DNA of 64,000 nucleotides from contig CM055744.1 of NCBI GenBank assembly GCA_029465975.1, positions 10,511,596 to 10,575,595 on the forward strand, in the 5' to 3' direction. Shown in pieces: positions 41,301 to 56,300 of this stretch. The notes beneath the pieces are model-generated. The model was not told where the DNA came from, ran no database searches, and saw nothing but the letters and a program-made list of their open reading frames with translations. The position numbers were made by a program, and so were the translations under genes. Source of the DNA: Dallia pectoralis (Eukaryota > Chordata > Actinopteri > Esociformes > Umbridae). Each line of letters begins with the position of its first letter. Position 1 is the stretch's first letter.

Positions 41301-44300
41301 TATTGGTATTCTCCAGGTGCTGGACCTATGGGAGCAGTACTTAGTATATACTGGACTCATGTGTATTGGTATTCTCCAGGTGCTGGACCTATGGGAACAG
41401 TACTTAGTATATACTGGACTCATGTGTATTGGTATTCTCCAGGTGCTGGACCTATGGGAACAGTACTTAGTATATACTGGACTCATGTGTATTGGTATTC
41501 TCCAGGTGCTGGACCTATGGGAGCAGTACTTAGTATGTACTGGACTCATACCAATACACATGAGTCCAGTACATACTAAGTACTGGACTCATGTGTATAC
41601 CAATACACATGAGTCCAGTACTTAGTATGTACTGGACTCATGTGTATTGGTATTCTCCAGGGGCTGGACCTATGGGAGCAGTACTTAGTATATACTGGAC
41701 TCATGTGTATTGGTATTCTCCAGGTGCTGGACCTATGGGAGCAGTACTTAGACCCCGTCACTGGTCGATGCTTCTACATGAACATTGTCACCAAGGAGAG
41801 GTCCTGGAAACCCCCACGCAGAGCTCGTCAACGCACAGTCATTCGGGTAATGGAACGCAGGGGGGAACGTGTTAATGAGAAAACCAACTGTATAGTTTGT
41901 TCTGAGTATCAGTTTTTTGCAAGCGTTGTGATTTGGTTGGTTCATTTCTTTCAATCTAACACGTATGAGTCTCTCTCCTGCTACAGGCTAGCCCGGCACA
42001 TCCACAGACTCATCCACAGACACATCCACAGACACTCCCACGGCACAACAACCACTTGTCTTTACCCATCCCGGCCACAAGCAATGGCAACATGGTAGGT
42101 CCACCTCAATAATTTTTTTTACATGTCAGTGTCCCAGTGTTAAGTAAAAAATAAGAATGAATGCCTACAAAGTGGTTACAACTATCTGTGAGTTAGATCT
42201 ATTCGATTTTTTTGTAATTATTGTGCCTTTAGAAGTAGTCTGAAAGAGAAGAGTTGTTTTAACACGTTTTGTCTTTTGTGTTGTTATCATCACACAATCA
42301 AAGCATCACACACAGATGTACTTTAGGGGCAATTCTTACAGTATTTAGAGGGTTCCAGAAAACGTATTTGTATGGAAGTGTATGGACACTGTATGGATGT
42401 TTTAACCCAAATGTAATTTGAAGGTTGTAGTTGACTTTAATACAATAAGTCCTAGTCCTCAGCTGAACACTGGGTCATATTTTTTTACCCAGGCCCCTCT
42501 GGGGTCCAATGGGCTGTCACAATGGGTCCCATTACTGAACCTAAACATGGGTTTTAGCGTCACAGACAGAACAAGTATTCATTGTAACAACATTCTGTAC
42601 ATTTACATATACAAATGCTCACATGTAGGTGAAGATCAATGCATCACGTTTTATAACAATTTGGGGCTATTGATCTTTTTTTATCACAAATACATCAGAA
42701 CCTAACTCTAGTCATTTATGAATAGCTGAATGAAACGTTCTTGGGTAAGAACATTTTTAATGGCCAAATCTGGGCAATGAAGACCCGTGCCCTAAGCTGA
42801 CATGGTTCTCTCCTTGACCATGACAGTTTACCCTAATTACTGTTGGAAAATGTAAATGGTTTAAAATCTAGGTTTTCTGAGGTAGCGTTGCATCAGTCTT
42901 AACAGTCTAGCCAGATGAGTAGATTCTGTCGAATCTAATTCAATTCAAAATTGAGCATAATAGAGTATAAAGTATATACACAATACTGTTCTCAAACCAA
43001 GGCTTATAACAGTCTTTAACAAACGTATCATGTATGTCTAATATATCGGGCACATGGCTTCCTGGTAATACTGCCATTAGTTGTAGTCTTGGTATATTCA
43101 CAATATGATCATGTATGTCTAATATATCGGGCACATGGCTTCCTGGTGATACTGCCATTAGTTGTAGTCTTGGTATATTCACAAAATGGTCATGTATGTC
43201 TAATATATCGGGCACATGGCTTCCTGGTAATACTGCCATTAGTTGTAGTCTTGGTATATTCACAATATGATCATGTATGTCTAATATATCGGGCACATGG
43301 CTTCCTGGTGATACTGCCATTAGTTGTAGTCTTGGTATATTCACAAAATGGTCATGTATGTCTAATATATCGGGCACATGGCTTCCTGGTAATACTGCCA
43401 TTAGTTGTAGTCTTGGTATATTCACAATATGATCATGTATGTCTAATATATCGGGCACATGGCTTCCTGGTGACACTGCCATTAGTTGTAGTCTTGGTAT
43501 GTTCACAATATGATCATGTATGTCTAATATATCGGGCACATGGCTTCCTGGTGATACTGCCATTAGTTGTAGGACTGGTATATTCACAATATGATCATGT
43601 ATGTCTAATATATCGGGCACATGGCTTCCTGGTGACACTGCCATTAGTTGTAGTCTTGGTATATTCACAATATGATCATGTATGTCTAATATATCGGACA
43701 CATGGCTTCCTGGTGATACTGCCATTAGTTGTAGGCCTGGTATATTCACAAAATGTTCATGTATGTCTAATATATCGGGCACATGGCTTCCTGGTGATAC
43801 TGCCATTAGTTGTAGGCCTGGTATATTCACAAAATGTTCATGTATGTCTAATATATTGGGCACATGGCTTCCTTGTAATACTGCCATTAGTTGTAGTCTT
43901 GGTATATTCACAATATGATCATGTATGTCTAATATATCGGGCACATGGCTTCCTGGTGATACTGCCATTAGTTGTAGTCTTGGTATATTCACAATATGAT
44001 CATGTATGTCTAATATATCGGGCACATGGCTTCCTGGTAATACTGCCATTAGTTGTAGTCTTGGTATATTCACAATATGATCATGTATGTCTAATATATC
44101 GGGCACATGGCTTCCTGGTGATACTGCCATTAGTTGTAGTCTTGGTATATTCACAATATGATCATGTATGTCTAATATATCGGGCACATGGCTTCCTGGT
44201 AATACTGCCATTAGTTGTAGTCTTGGTATATTCACAATATGATCATGTATGTCTAATATATCGGGCACATGGCTTCCTGGTAATACTGCCATTAGTTGTA

Positions 44301-47300
44301 GTCTTGGTATATTCACAATATGATCATGTATGTCTAATATATCGGGCACATGGCTTCCTGGTGACACTGCCATTAGTTGTAGTCTTGGTATATTCACAAT
44401 ATGATCATGTATGTCTAATATATCGGGCACATGGCTTCCTGGTGACACTGCCATTAGTTGTAGTCTTGGTATATTCACAATATGATCATGTATGTCTAAT
44501 ATATCGGGCACATGGCTTCCTGGTAATACTGCCATTAGTTGTAGTCTTGGTATATTCACAATATGATCATGTATGTCTAATATATCGGGCACATGGCTTC
44601 CTGGTAATACTGCCATTAGTTGTAGTCTTGGTATATTCACAATATGATCATGTATGTCTAATATATCGGGCACATGGCTTCCTGGTGACACTGCCATTAG
44701 TTGTAGTCTTGGTATATTCACAATATGATCATGTATGTCTAATATATCGGGCACATGGCTTCCTGGTGACACTGCCATTAGTTGTAGTCTTGGTATATTC
44801 ACAATATGATCATGTATGTCTAATATATCGGGCACATGGCTTCCTGGTGATACTGCCATTAGTTGTAGGCCTGGTATATTCACAAAATGTTCATGTATGT
44901 CTAATATATCGGGCACATGGCTTCCTGGTAATACTGCCATTAGTTGTAGTCTTGGTATATTCACAATATGATCATGTATGTCTAATATATCGGGCACATG
45001 GCTTCCTGGTGATACTGCCATTAGTTGTAGTCTTGGTATATTCACAATATGATCATGTATGTCTAATATATCGGGCACATGGCTTCCTGGTAATACTGCC
45101 ATTAGTTGTAGTCTTGGTATATTCACAATATGATCATGTATGTCTAATATATCGGGCACATGGCTTCCTGGTAATACTGCCATTAGTTGTAGTCTTGGTA
45201 TATTCACAATATGATCATGTATGTCTAATATATCGGGCACATGGCTTCCTGGTGACACTGCCATTAGTTGTAGTCTTGGTATATTCACAATATGATCGTG
45301 TATGTCTAATATATCGGGCACATGGCTTCCTGGTGATACTGCCATTAGTTGTAGTCTTGGTATATTCACAATATGATCATGTATGTCTAATATATCGGGC
45401 ACATGGCTTCCTGGTGACACTGCCATTAGTTGTAGTCTTGGTATATTCACAATATGATCATGTATGTCTAATATATCGGACACATGGCTTCCTGGTGATA
45501 CTGCCATTAGTTGTAGGCCTGGTATATTCACAAAATGTTCATGTATGTCTAATATATCGGGCACATGGCTTCCTGGTGATACTGCCATTAGTTGTAGGCC
45601 TGGTATATTCACAAAATGTTCATGTATGTCTAATATATTGGGCACATGGCTTCCTGGTAATACTGCCATTAGTTGTAGTCTTGGTATATTCACAATATGA
45701 TCATGTATGTCTAATATATCGGGCACATGGCTTCCTGGTGATACTGCCATTAGTTGTAGTCTTGGTATATTCACAATATGATCATGTATGTCTAATATAT
45801 CGGGCACATGGCTTCCTGGTAATACTGCCATTAGTTGTAGTCTTGGTATATTCACAATATGATCATGTATGTCTAATATATCGGGCACATGGCTTCCTGG
45901 TGATACTGCCATTAGTTGTAGTCTTGGTATATTCACAATATGATCATGTATGTCTAATATATCGGGCACATGGCTTCCTGGTAATACTGCCATTAGTTGT
46001 AGTCTTGGTATATTCACAATATGATCATGTATGTCTAATATATCGGGCACATGGCTTCCTGGTAATACTGCCATTAGTTGTAGTCTTGGTATATTCACAA
46101 TATGATCATGTATGTCTAATATATCGGGCACATGGCTTCCTGGTGACACTGCCATTAGTTGTAGTCTTGGTATATTCACAATATGATCATGTATGTCTAA
46201 TATATCGGGCACATGGCTTCCTGGTGACACTGCCATTAGTTGTAGTCTTGGTATATTCACAATATGATCATGTATGTCTAATATATCGGGCACATGGCTT
46301 CCTGGTAATACTGCCATTAGTTGTAGTCTTGGTATATTCACAATATGATCATGTATGTCTAATATATCGGGCACATGGCTTCCTGGTAATACTGCCATTA
46401 GTTGTAGTCTTGGTATATTCACAATATGATCATGTATGTCTAATATATCGGGCACATGGCTTCCTGGTGACACTGCCATTAGTTGTAGTCTTGGTATATT
46501 CACAATATGATCATGTATGTCTAATATATCGGGCACATGGCTTCCTGGTGATACTGCCATTAGTTGTAGTCTTGGTATATTCACAATATGATCATGTATG
46601 TCTAATATATCGGGCACATGGCTTCCTGGTGACACTGCCATTAGTTGTAGTCTTGGTATATTCACAATATGATCATGTATCTCTCTTAGATCGGGCACAT
46701 GGCTTCCTGGTTTTGTACTGTATGAGTGACGGTTCACATTGACACTGCTAGCTTCCTTATAGAAAGGGGAAGTGTGGTTCTCTGTCAGAGAGAGAAGAAC
46801 AAAGGTAGATTTTGGGTTGTGGTTATTTGGTTCAGCTAAAATATTGTGTCATAAAATTGTTTGGACAAACAGAGCGTAGGCCTCGAGGCTCATATGGATT
46901 AAATAAAACACGTCTTCTCCGTTTGCTTCTGGATAAGGGATTGGAGCTATTAAATCGAGTTCCTGTAAGTACACAATAACATTTTACCTCAGGTCATGTG
47001 TGATATTGTATAACCTAACTCGTGTAGTGTTTTATCAATTAGAGTAATGGCTCATGTCAGTGCTGCCTAGTTTCTTTAAGATTGTAAAGTAATATCCATG
47101 TGTGTGTGTTTCATGTCGCTGTATAAAGCTGGCAACAAATCAATATTATGCATGAAAATCTGTCCTGCCAGAAATATGGACTCCATGACTTCTTGCGTTA
47201 TATCCCTGTGATGACAGTTCCCAACATGTGACCTTCTGATATTGGATATTACCTCACTAATTATAAATTGAACAACCTCACCTTCACCTCTCTCCCCTGT

Positions 47301-50300
47301 CTGACATCACTTACTTGTATGTAAGTGTTTGCCGTTAAATTCTTAAATTCAGTCTAAATGTATTTTCTGTTATTCTTTAAGTCGCTTTTATGCATTATTT
47401 GTTGGGTCATGTTTTATGTAGTTAGAGAAGCGTTTGCAATCGCTAAAGGGGATTTTTTTTAAAACACCAGTGTGTGTGTGTACATTGGAGTTGTTAGTGT
47501 AAGAATGAATCTGTGTGAAGACAGATCACACGTTTGTTTGTGAGAGATAGAGAGATGCCAGTAGAAGACTGTGGCATGTCTCGCTCTCTAATGACTGGCA
47601 TTGGATTTGCTTGGGGAAAACGTTTACATAATTTACAACGAGGGATACTCTGTGCTCACACTTCCATGTGGAATCGACATCTGCCTATTGGTGAATCTGA
47701 ATTCAGTGTGGGATTGTGAAATATGACGTACTTGACTGTTCACCGACATATCTGTGTAACCTGACGGTGTTGCTAAATATGTTGATCTTACTAGGTAAAT
47801 GCAGAAATGTAAATGCATACAAAGACAAAGGGCTTTTTGTAAATGTAGGGAAATAGATCTTCTTCCCTTTGTCTATATATGTACGTTTTGTGGCAACATA
47901 ATGTACATAGTCCCCAACGATAACTGTACCAAGCATCTACATCTAGTTATGTTAGTTGGGTGTGTTTGTATCATAAGTGCAGGCAGTAGAGCGCTTATTA
48001 TTCTTGTTTATTAATACTTCTCTGGGATTTGCATTTGCAGTCAGTTGATGGTGTCTGACAACACAGGGACCATGGATGTGTTAATTCAAGTCAGACTGGC
48101 CATTATAATGCAAACAAACGTGATTGCAGAGACAGAACCAATTCATTTGGCGCTCCAAAATGGTTTAGAACATAATAAAAAAGTACTGGTTAGCTTAGCA
48201 ATGGTACATGGTAAATGACCAAAGATTGCTCACCATGATGTAGAAATAACAAAACAAACCGACAGGACATGAGCTTCACCGGGGAGGTAGATGTTACTAT
48301 TTGCGCAAGAATCAAATTATGATGGACTGCAATGGACAAAAACCTCAAAATTTGTATTGCCTGAGAAATATTTAAGAACATAAGTACCAGAGTGATGACA
48401 AGAAGAACATTTGTAGAAAAAAAGGAACTGGCATGGTTATCTGTGAAATAAAGTTGTGCTTCGGTCATGCATTGCTGCAACTGTAATTGTCAAATCAGGA
48501 TGATTTCCAAACATATTATATTGTCTGTGACTACAAACAAAGGCCACAAAACTCGTTGTTTTAAACAAGTGTTTTTTGAACATCCAATGTGCTGGAGTAC
48601 AGGGCCAGAATTACAGCGCTTGTGTCTAATTACATGAGGACTGCTCTCTATCCATCCGTCCATTTGCCATATATCTGTCCACATTTAATCTATGTCTATC
48701 TACCATCCATTGATCTATTTATAGTCTCTGTGTCTTTTTTATAATCTGTCAATTTATCTAGCATCTCTTAATCTTGCCTTATTTCTTTTAGCACTCTCCA
48801 GGCTTCTTTTTTGCCCGCCAGACGCCTGCTAGGAACTCAAACTCGATAAATAAGACCGTGATCTGATGTTCAGGAATGCAACAGGAAGGGCCAAGCTGCC
48901 AAACGGATTATAGAATGTCACAGGCATTCTTGTTATGTTTGGATTTTGGGGGGATCATTTGTGCCACAAAAGCACAACATCATCTTGCGATGTAACACAG
49001 CGTCATGCCTTCACAGTCGGGCAAGGAACAAGGCATGTGCCTCGTCGGTCTCAGTCCGATTTTTACATAGAAGATTAATTTGGCTCCGATACTAATCCCC
49101 TTGGCCTTGCGATCATAGAAAATTGGCGCACATCAAGAGGTGTATTTATTTGTCACTTTGCTCTGGCATAATTTGCAGTCCCTATGTGTTCTGGGTAATA
49201 GTAATAGGCAATTATGCCTTATAGAATACATGCTCTTGTCCATTGTGTCAATTGAAGTGGGCTTTGTCTCTTGTGACTATTTCCATCGCTTTTTGACTTT
49301 CTGTGGGGAACAAGGCAGAGATAATTGTATTAAGAGAATGCCGAAGTTCCTTTTCTAGTTCTTCTGTTCTGTTTCTTGGGTCCTCCTTTTGACCATGGTG
49401 TGGTTTCCAAGAGCCTTTTCACTCTTTTTTTCAGTGCTAGAACTACTGGAGAATAGTCATAAAGGTTACCTTTTCCGTTCTTGGATAGAAGGGCCTATGA
49501 TGGCTGAAACTGTTTGGTATTACAGACTGGGAAAAGGCTCTGGATCACTATGGTCTATATTACGTATATATATATATTGTTATTATTATATTATCACCAT
49601 GTTCGGAATGACCACTACCTTACCACAGACATACAATTTAAGGAATGGAAAAAATACAGTATAGGCTCCCAGAAAAAGAGTTTCGGAGACTGCTAATTAA
49701 ACCTCATGTTTTACTTGAGAAGGTGGTAAGCTTTTTTCTGGGTAATCAGCAGGGTGTTAGCTGCTATACCAGGCAGTAATTAGCAGGGGGTCAGCTGCCA
49801 TACCAGGCAGTAATCAGCAGGGTGTTAGCTGCTATACCAGGCAGTAATTAGCAGGGGGTCAGCTGCCATACCAGGCAGTAATCAGCAGGGTGTTAGCTGC
49901 TATACCAGGCAGTAATTAGCAGGGGGTCAGCTGCTCTACCAGGCAGTAATTAGCAGGGGGTCAGCTGCTATACCAGGCAGTAATCAGCAGGGGGTCAGCT
50001 GCTATACCAGGCAGTAATCAGCAGGGGGTCAGATGTCATACAAGGCAGTAATCAGCAGGGGGTCTGATGCCATACCTGGCAGTAATCAGCAGGGGGTCAG
50101 CTGTTATACCAGGCAGTAATCAGCAGGGGGTCAGCTGCCATACCAGGCAGTAATCAGCAGGGGGTCAGCTGCTCTACCAGGCAGTAATTAGCAGGGGGTC
50201 AGCTGCTATACCAGGCAGTAATCAGCAGGGGGTCAGCTGCTATACCAGGCAGTAATCAGCAGGGGGTCAGCTGTTATACCAGGCAGTAATCAGCAGGGGG

Positions 50301-53300
50301 TCAGCTGCTATACCAGGCAGTAATCAGCAGGGGGTCAGCTGCTCTACCAGGCAGTAATCAGCAGGGGGTCAGCTGCTATACCAGGCAGTAATCAGCAGGG
50401 GGTCAGCTGCTCTACCAGGCAGTAATCAGCAGGGGGTCAGCTGCTATACCAGGCAGTAATCAGCAGGGGGTCAGCTGATTAATCTTGTCGGAGATGATAC
50501 TCAGGAGGTGGGGCTGTCCGCAAACTTAAGGATGGCATTATAACTGTGTGTGGCCGTACATGCAGGGCATACAAGAGGGGATTAAGTACTGTGGTGGAAA
50601 TAAACTGTGTTGAACTCATTAATTAGGGACGATGGAGACATAGTTTCTTACTTCACCATAAAGAGTTAAATACTTGCAAGCAGAGATAATTACACAGAGT
50701 CCAACCTATTGGCCAAATTGTGGTGGAATTTCTAAAGCAGACCACAGAAACAACTAACATAACAACTCCATTTTGCAGGTTCAAGCTGGTTCCTCTTCTA
50801 ACATCTTGTTCACCCAGTGGTTATCTCACTTAAACATGTATCGGACTAAGATGTGCCTTTACATCTAGAATGCAAACATATTTATCACTATGGCCATGCA
50901 AACACACTCTAATACATTACCATAACAGGGCAGTAGTCAGTCAAACAGCTGATGGAAGCTTTCTGTGGTACGAGAATGATGCCGGTCTGTTTGAAGCAGA
51001 TGAGGACTGATTATTTCATTTGATCTTTAATTTACATAGGCCTAGTATATTTCATGTCCAATGTGGGACATTGTGAAAACTGTGTTTCAGCATCAGGGAA
51101 CTGAACAGCTTACCCAATGAGGACTAGTGAAAAATGAAACACTAAAACCTTTGTATGGCTTATTTTAGATTGTATCTTGGAATCAATGCCCCTAAGCTCT
51201 GTTGGGTACTGGCTGCAATGTGTTGCATTATGGGAAATAAGAAGTGATTACTGAGCACAGACATTTTTTTAAATACAATGTACTTCTGAAATACAGTCCG
51301 GTGTGTTTTTTGTACAAAGATACATGTCTTTGTTTATGAGCTACTGGTATGGAGTGTACGTTTTCCTCGTCTCTAGAAATGGGAACATATTTCTACAGTG
51401 CCATTAAGGACATTAAGTTTGACAGGAAATGTCCGCTGCTTCTGCCTCTCAGAACGTCTACATGAAGTGGAGCAGAACAAAGCTCATCAGAACAGAACAA
51501 AAATTGACCAATGAGAACCGCTGAAAAACCGCTCCACCGTTAGTTCCCCATCTGGCTCTGTATCAACCGAGAACAACATTGTCTCAAGCACTCATGCGTT
51601 CTATGTAGTTTTATCTTCAATAGTCACTACATGTCTAATTATTCACTGTGTGCTTGTTTAATTAAGAGACCCAATAGGAGATTAGACAAAGATCAGGACC
51701 AGAACAAAATGCTACACACCTGGTTTTTGAAAGCTCGTCTCAAGCAGTGGGACTAATAAAGCTGGTTGTCTCATGGCACTGTTGTATCATGATGGATCTA
51801 CTGAAGCATCAACTGCATGTTTCTGTGGTCTGTTCATGGGAAATGGGTTTTGGTAGTCTCTGGGTCTTTTTGATGGGTGTGCCTAACCTTGTAGGCCGTG
51901 GCCAGATGGCAGATGCTGAGGACTTCTCATTTCTCTGTTCTTAAGTGACATATGGATGTTTTTCATTCAATTCAATTCCGCCATTTCTCTCTTAATTCCC
52001 TCCAGAATCTGACGTATCAGTTTACATGTGCAGTGATGCTGAGGAAAGTTGGTAGACCCTTAATTCTTCCCTCCAAAGAATGATTCAAAGATTCAAAGTT
52101 GTATTGTCATATATACAGAGTGACTTGCATCAGACTGTACAATGAAATTCTTATGACATGGCAAGCAACAACTACGTAGTTAGAAGAATAATAAAAATAA
52201 AGGATAAAAAAACAATTTACAACAATTTACAACAATATACAGACTATATATAACTACACAATTTGCATAATGAGTCAGAATATGTACAGTGTCCATAAAT
52301 ACTTAAATACTGTAATGAAAGTGATCTAGTGCCAGTAGTAATGTATGTTCAGTATATGCTAGTTACACTATAATGGAGTGTGTATGGCCAGTGTACGAAT
52401 GAAGACTAAGTGTGAACACTACCCCAGAAACAGTGGCAGAGGAAAACCGGAACAAGTCTTACAGGACAACATCTGTCACAGCGGCAACGATTATTACGCA
52501 ACACAAACGCACCTTGTTTAAAAGAGAAGACAAAGTGCTGTCTTTTGATGGATTTGCTGTATGATTCATCTCCTTGGGGTCTCCACTTTCTTGGCATTTT
52601 TATCTGAGTGCTCCTCCAGGATCTTTCCGTGCCTTGACCAATGAAATTCACGTAAGTTGCAGGTGTAGCGATCTGTGCAAACAGCTTCGGGCGCTTTCTC
52701 TCCACTGTTCTTTGAGTAGCCTATTTGTTCACGAAGCGTGATAATACATCACTCCCGACAGACCAAAAACGCTTACATAATTGCAGCAGCTTACACCGAA
52801 ACATTAGTGATCTGACAGGGTTAATTACATTCAAACAAGATACATTTTTCTGCTGAATTTAACTTACTTATATTGCCTATAATGACTGCACATAATTAGT
52901 TATTCATGAATTGTTTCTAAAGATTTCTTTTTTTTCATTAGAATTTTTTTTGTTAATGTTAGTACTTAAGTAATTCACTCATTCTGTGTTTTTACCAAAG
53001 ACATAACAGGTGTCCTGTAGATTATGCAGTGAGCAGTGTGAATGACTGGTCTACTATATATGGATGTTTTATTGGTGTCCTGTAGATTATGCAGCGAGCA
53101 GTGTGAATGACTGGTCTACTATATATGGATGTTTTATTGGTGTCCTGTAGATTATGCAGCGAGCAGTGTGAATGACTGGTCTACTATATATGGATGTTTT
53201 ATTGGTGTCCTGTAGATTATGCAGCGAGCAGTGTGAATGACTGGTCTACTATATATGGATGTTTTATTGGTGTCCTGTAGATTATGCAGTGAGCAGTGTG

Positions 53301-56300
53301 AATGACTGGTCTACTATATATGGATGTTTTATTGGTGTCCTGTAGATTATGCAGTGAGCAGTGTGAATGACTGGTCTACTATATATGGATGTTTTATTGG
53401 TGTCCTGTAGATTATGCAGTGAGCAGTGTGAATGACTGGTCTACTATATATGGATGTTTTATTGGTGTCCTGTAGATTATGCAGTGAGCAGTGTGAATGA
53501 CTGGTCTACTATATATGGATGTTTTATTGGTGTCCTGTAGATTATGCAGTGAGCAGTGTGAATGACTGGTCTACTATATATGGATGTTTTATTGGTGTCC
53601 TGTAGATTATGCAGTGAGCAGTGTGAATGACTGGTCTACTATATATGGATGTTTTATTGGTGTCCTGTAGATTATGCAGTGAGCAGTGTGAATGACTGGT
53701 CTACTATATATGGATGTTTTATTGGTGTCCTGTAGATTATGCAGTGAGCAGTGTGAATGACTGGTCTACTATATATGGATGTTTTATTGGTGTCCTGTAG
53801 ATTATGCAGTGAGCAGTGTGAATGACTGGTCTACTATATATGGATGTTTTATTGGTGTCCTGTAGATTATGCAGTGAGCAGTGTGAATGACTGGTCTACT
53901 ATATATGGATGTTTTATTGGTGTCCTGTAGATTATGCAGTGAGCAGTGTGAATGACTGGTCTACTATATATGGATGTTTTATTGGTGTCCTGTAGATTAT
54001 GCAGTGAGCAGTGTGAATGACTGGTCTACTATATATGGATGTTTTATTGGTGTCCTGTAGATTATGCAGTGAGCAGTGTGAATGACTGGTCTACTATATA
54101 TGGATGTTTTATTGGTGTCCTGTAGATTATGCAGTGAGCAGTGTGAATGACTGGTCTACTATATATGGATGTTTTATTGGTGTCCTGTAGATTATGCAGT
54201 GAGCAGTGTGAATGACTGGTCTACTATATATGGATGTTTTATTGGTGTCCTGTAGATTATGCAGTGAGCAGTGTGAATGACTGGTCTACTATATATGGAT
54301 GTTTTATTGGTGTCCTGTAGATTATGCAGTGAGCAGTGTGAATGACTGGTCTACTATATATGGATGTTTTATTGGTGTCCTGTAGATTATGCAGTGAGCA
54401 GTGTGAATGACTGGTCTACTATATATGGATGTTTTATTGGTGTCCTGTAGATTATGCAGTGAGCAGTGTGAATGACTGGTCTACTATATATGGATGTTTT
54501 ATTGGTGTCCTGTAGATTATGCAGTGAGCAGTGTGAATGACTGGTCTACTATATATGGATGTTTTATTGGTGTCCTGTAGATTATGCAGTGAGCAGTGTG
54601 AATGACTGGTCTACTATATATGGATGTTTTATTGGTGTCCTGTAGATTATGCAGTGAGCAGTGTGAATGACTGGTCTACTATATATGGATGTTTTATTGG
54701 TGTCCTGTAGATTATGCAGTGAGCAGTGTGAATGACTGGTCTACTATATATGGATGTTTTATTGGTGTCCTGTAGATTATGCAGTGAGCAGTGTGAATGA
54801 CTGGTCTACTATATATGGATGTTTTATTGGTGTCCTGTAGATTATGCAGTGAGCAGTGTGAATGACTGGTCTACTATATATGGATGTTTTATTGGTGTCC
54901 TGTAGATTATGCAGTGAGCAGTGTGAATGACTGGTCTACTATATATGGATGTTTTATTGGTGTCCTGTAGATTATGCAGTGAGCAGTGTGAATGACTGGT
55001 CTACTTTATATGGATGTTTTATTGGTGTCCTGTAGATTATGCAGTGAGCAGTGTGAATGTCTGGTCTACTATATATGGATGTTTTATTGGTGTCCTGTAG
55101 ATTATGCAGCGAGCAGTGTGAATGACTGGTCTACTATATATGGATGTTTTATTGGTGTCCTGTAGATTATGCAGTGAGCAGTGTGAATGACTGGTCTACT
55201 ATATATGGATGTTTTATTGGTGTCCTGTAGATTATGCAGTGAGCAGTGTGAATGACTGGTCTACTATATATGGATGTTTTATTGGTGTCCTGTAGATTAT
55301 GCAGTGAGCAGTGTGAATGACTGGTCTACTATATATGGATGTTTTATTGGTGTCCTGTAGATTATGCAGTGAGCAGTGTGAATGACTGGTCTACTATATA
55401 TGGATGTTTTATTGGTGTCCTGTAGATTATGCAGTGAGCAGTGTGAATGACTGGTCTACTATATATGGATGTTTTATTGGTGTCCTGTAGATTATGCAGT
55501 GAGCAGTGTGAATGACTGGTCTACTATATATGGATGTTTTATTGGTGTCCTGTAGATTATGCAGTGAGCAGTGTGAATGACTGGTCTACTATATATGGAT
55601 GTTTTATTGGTGTCCTGTAGATTATGCAGCGAGCAGTGTGAATGACTGGTCTACTATATATGGATGTTTTATTGGTGTCCTGTAGATTATGCAGCGAGCA
55701 GTGTGAATGACTGGTCTACTATATATGGATGTTTTATTGGTGTCCTGTAGATTATGCAGTGAGCAGTGTGAATGTCTGGTCTACTATATATGGATGTTTT
55801 ATTGGTGTCCTGTAGATTATGCAGCGAGCAGTGTGAATGACTGGTCTACTATATATGGATGTTTTATTGGTGTCCTGTAGATTATGCAGTGAGCAGTGTG
55901 AATGACTGGTCTACTATATATGGATGTTTTATTGGTGTCCTGTAGATTATGCAGCGAGCAGTGTGAATGACTGGTCTACTATATATGGATGTTTTATTGG
56001 TGTCCTGTAGATTATGCAGCGAGCAGTGTGAATGACTGGTCTACTATATATGGATGTTTTATTGGTGTCCTGTAGATTATGCAGTGAGCAGTGTGAATGT
56101 CTGGTCTACTATATATGGATGTTTTATTGGTGTCCTGTAGATTATGCAGTGAGCAGTGTGAATGACTGGTCTACTATATATGGATGTTTTATTGGTGTCC
56201 TGTAGATTATGCAGCGAGCAGTGTGAATGACTGGTCTACTATATATGGATGTTTTATTGGTGTCCTGTAGATTATGCAGTGAGCAGTGTGAATGACTGGT

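Noticed and set aside
40167..41561. 464-codon minus-strand ORF (repeated THMSPVYTKYCSHRSS-like units)
   Set aside because: Antisense shadow of the 63-bp array.
42940..46742. 1265- and 1217-codon ORFs on opposite strands
   Set aside because: Both are direct consequences of a stop-free 81-bp tandem repeat; no domain, no splice context that would include them, and equal openness on both strands argues against coding.
46876..46962. Possible extra arhgap9 exon (open frame between ACAG and GTAAGT)
   Set aside because: The open frame needs a phase-2 upstream exon, but exon 7 ends in phase 0; joining would frameshift exon 8. No family similarity.
52406..52705. 99-codon minus-strand ORF
   Set aside because: No recognisable domain, splice context or conserved motif; adjacent to dispersed repeat sequence.
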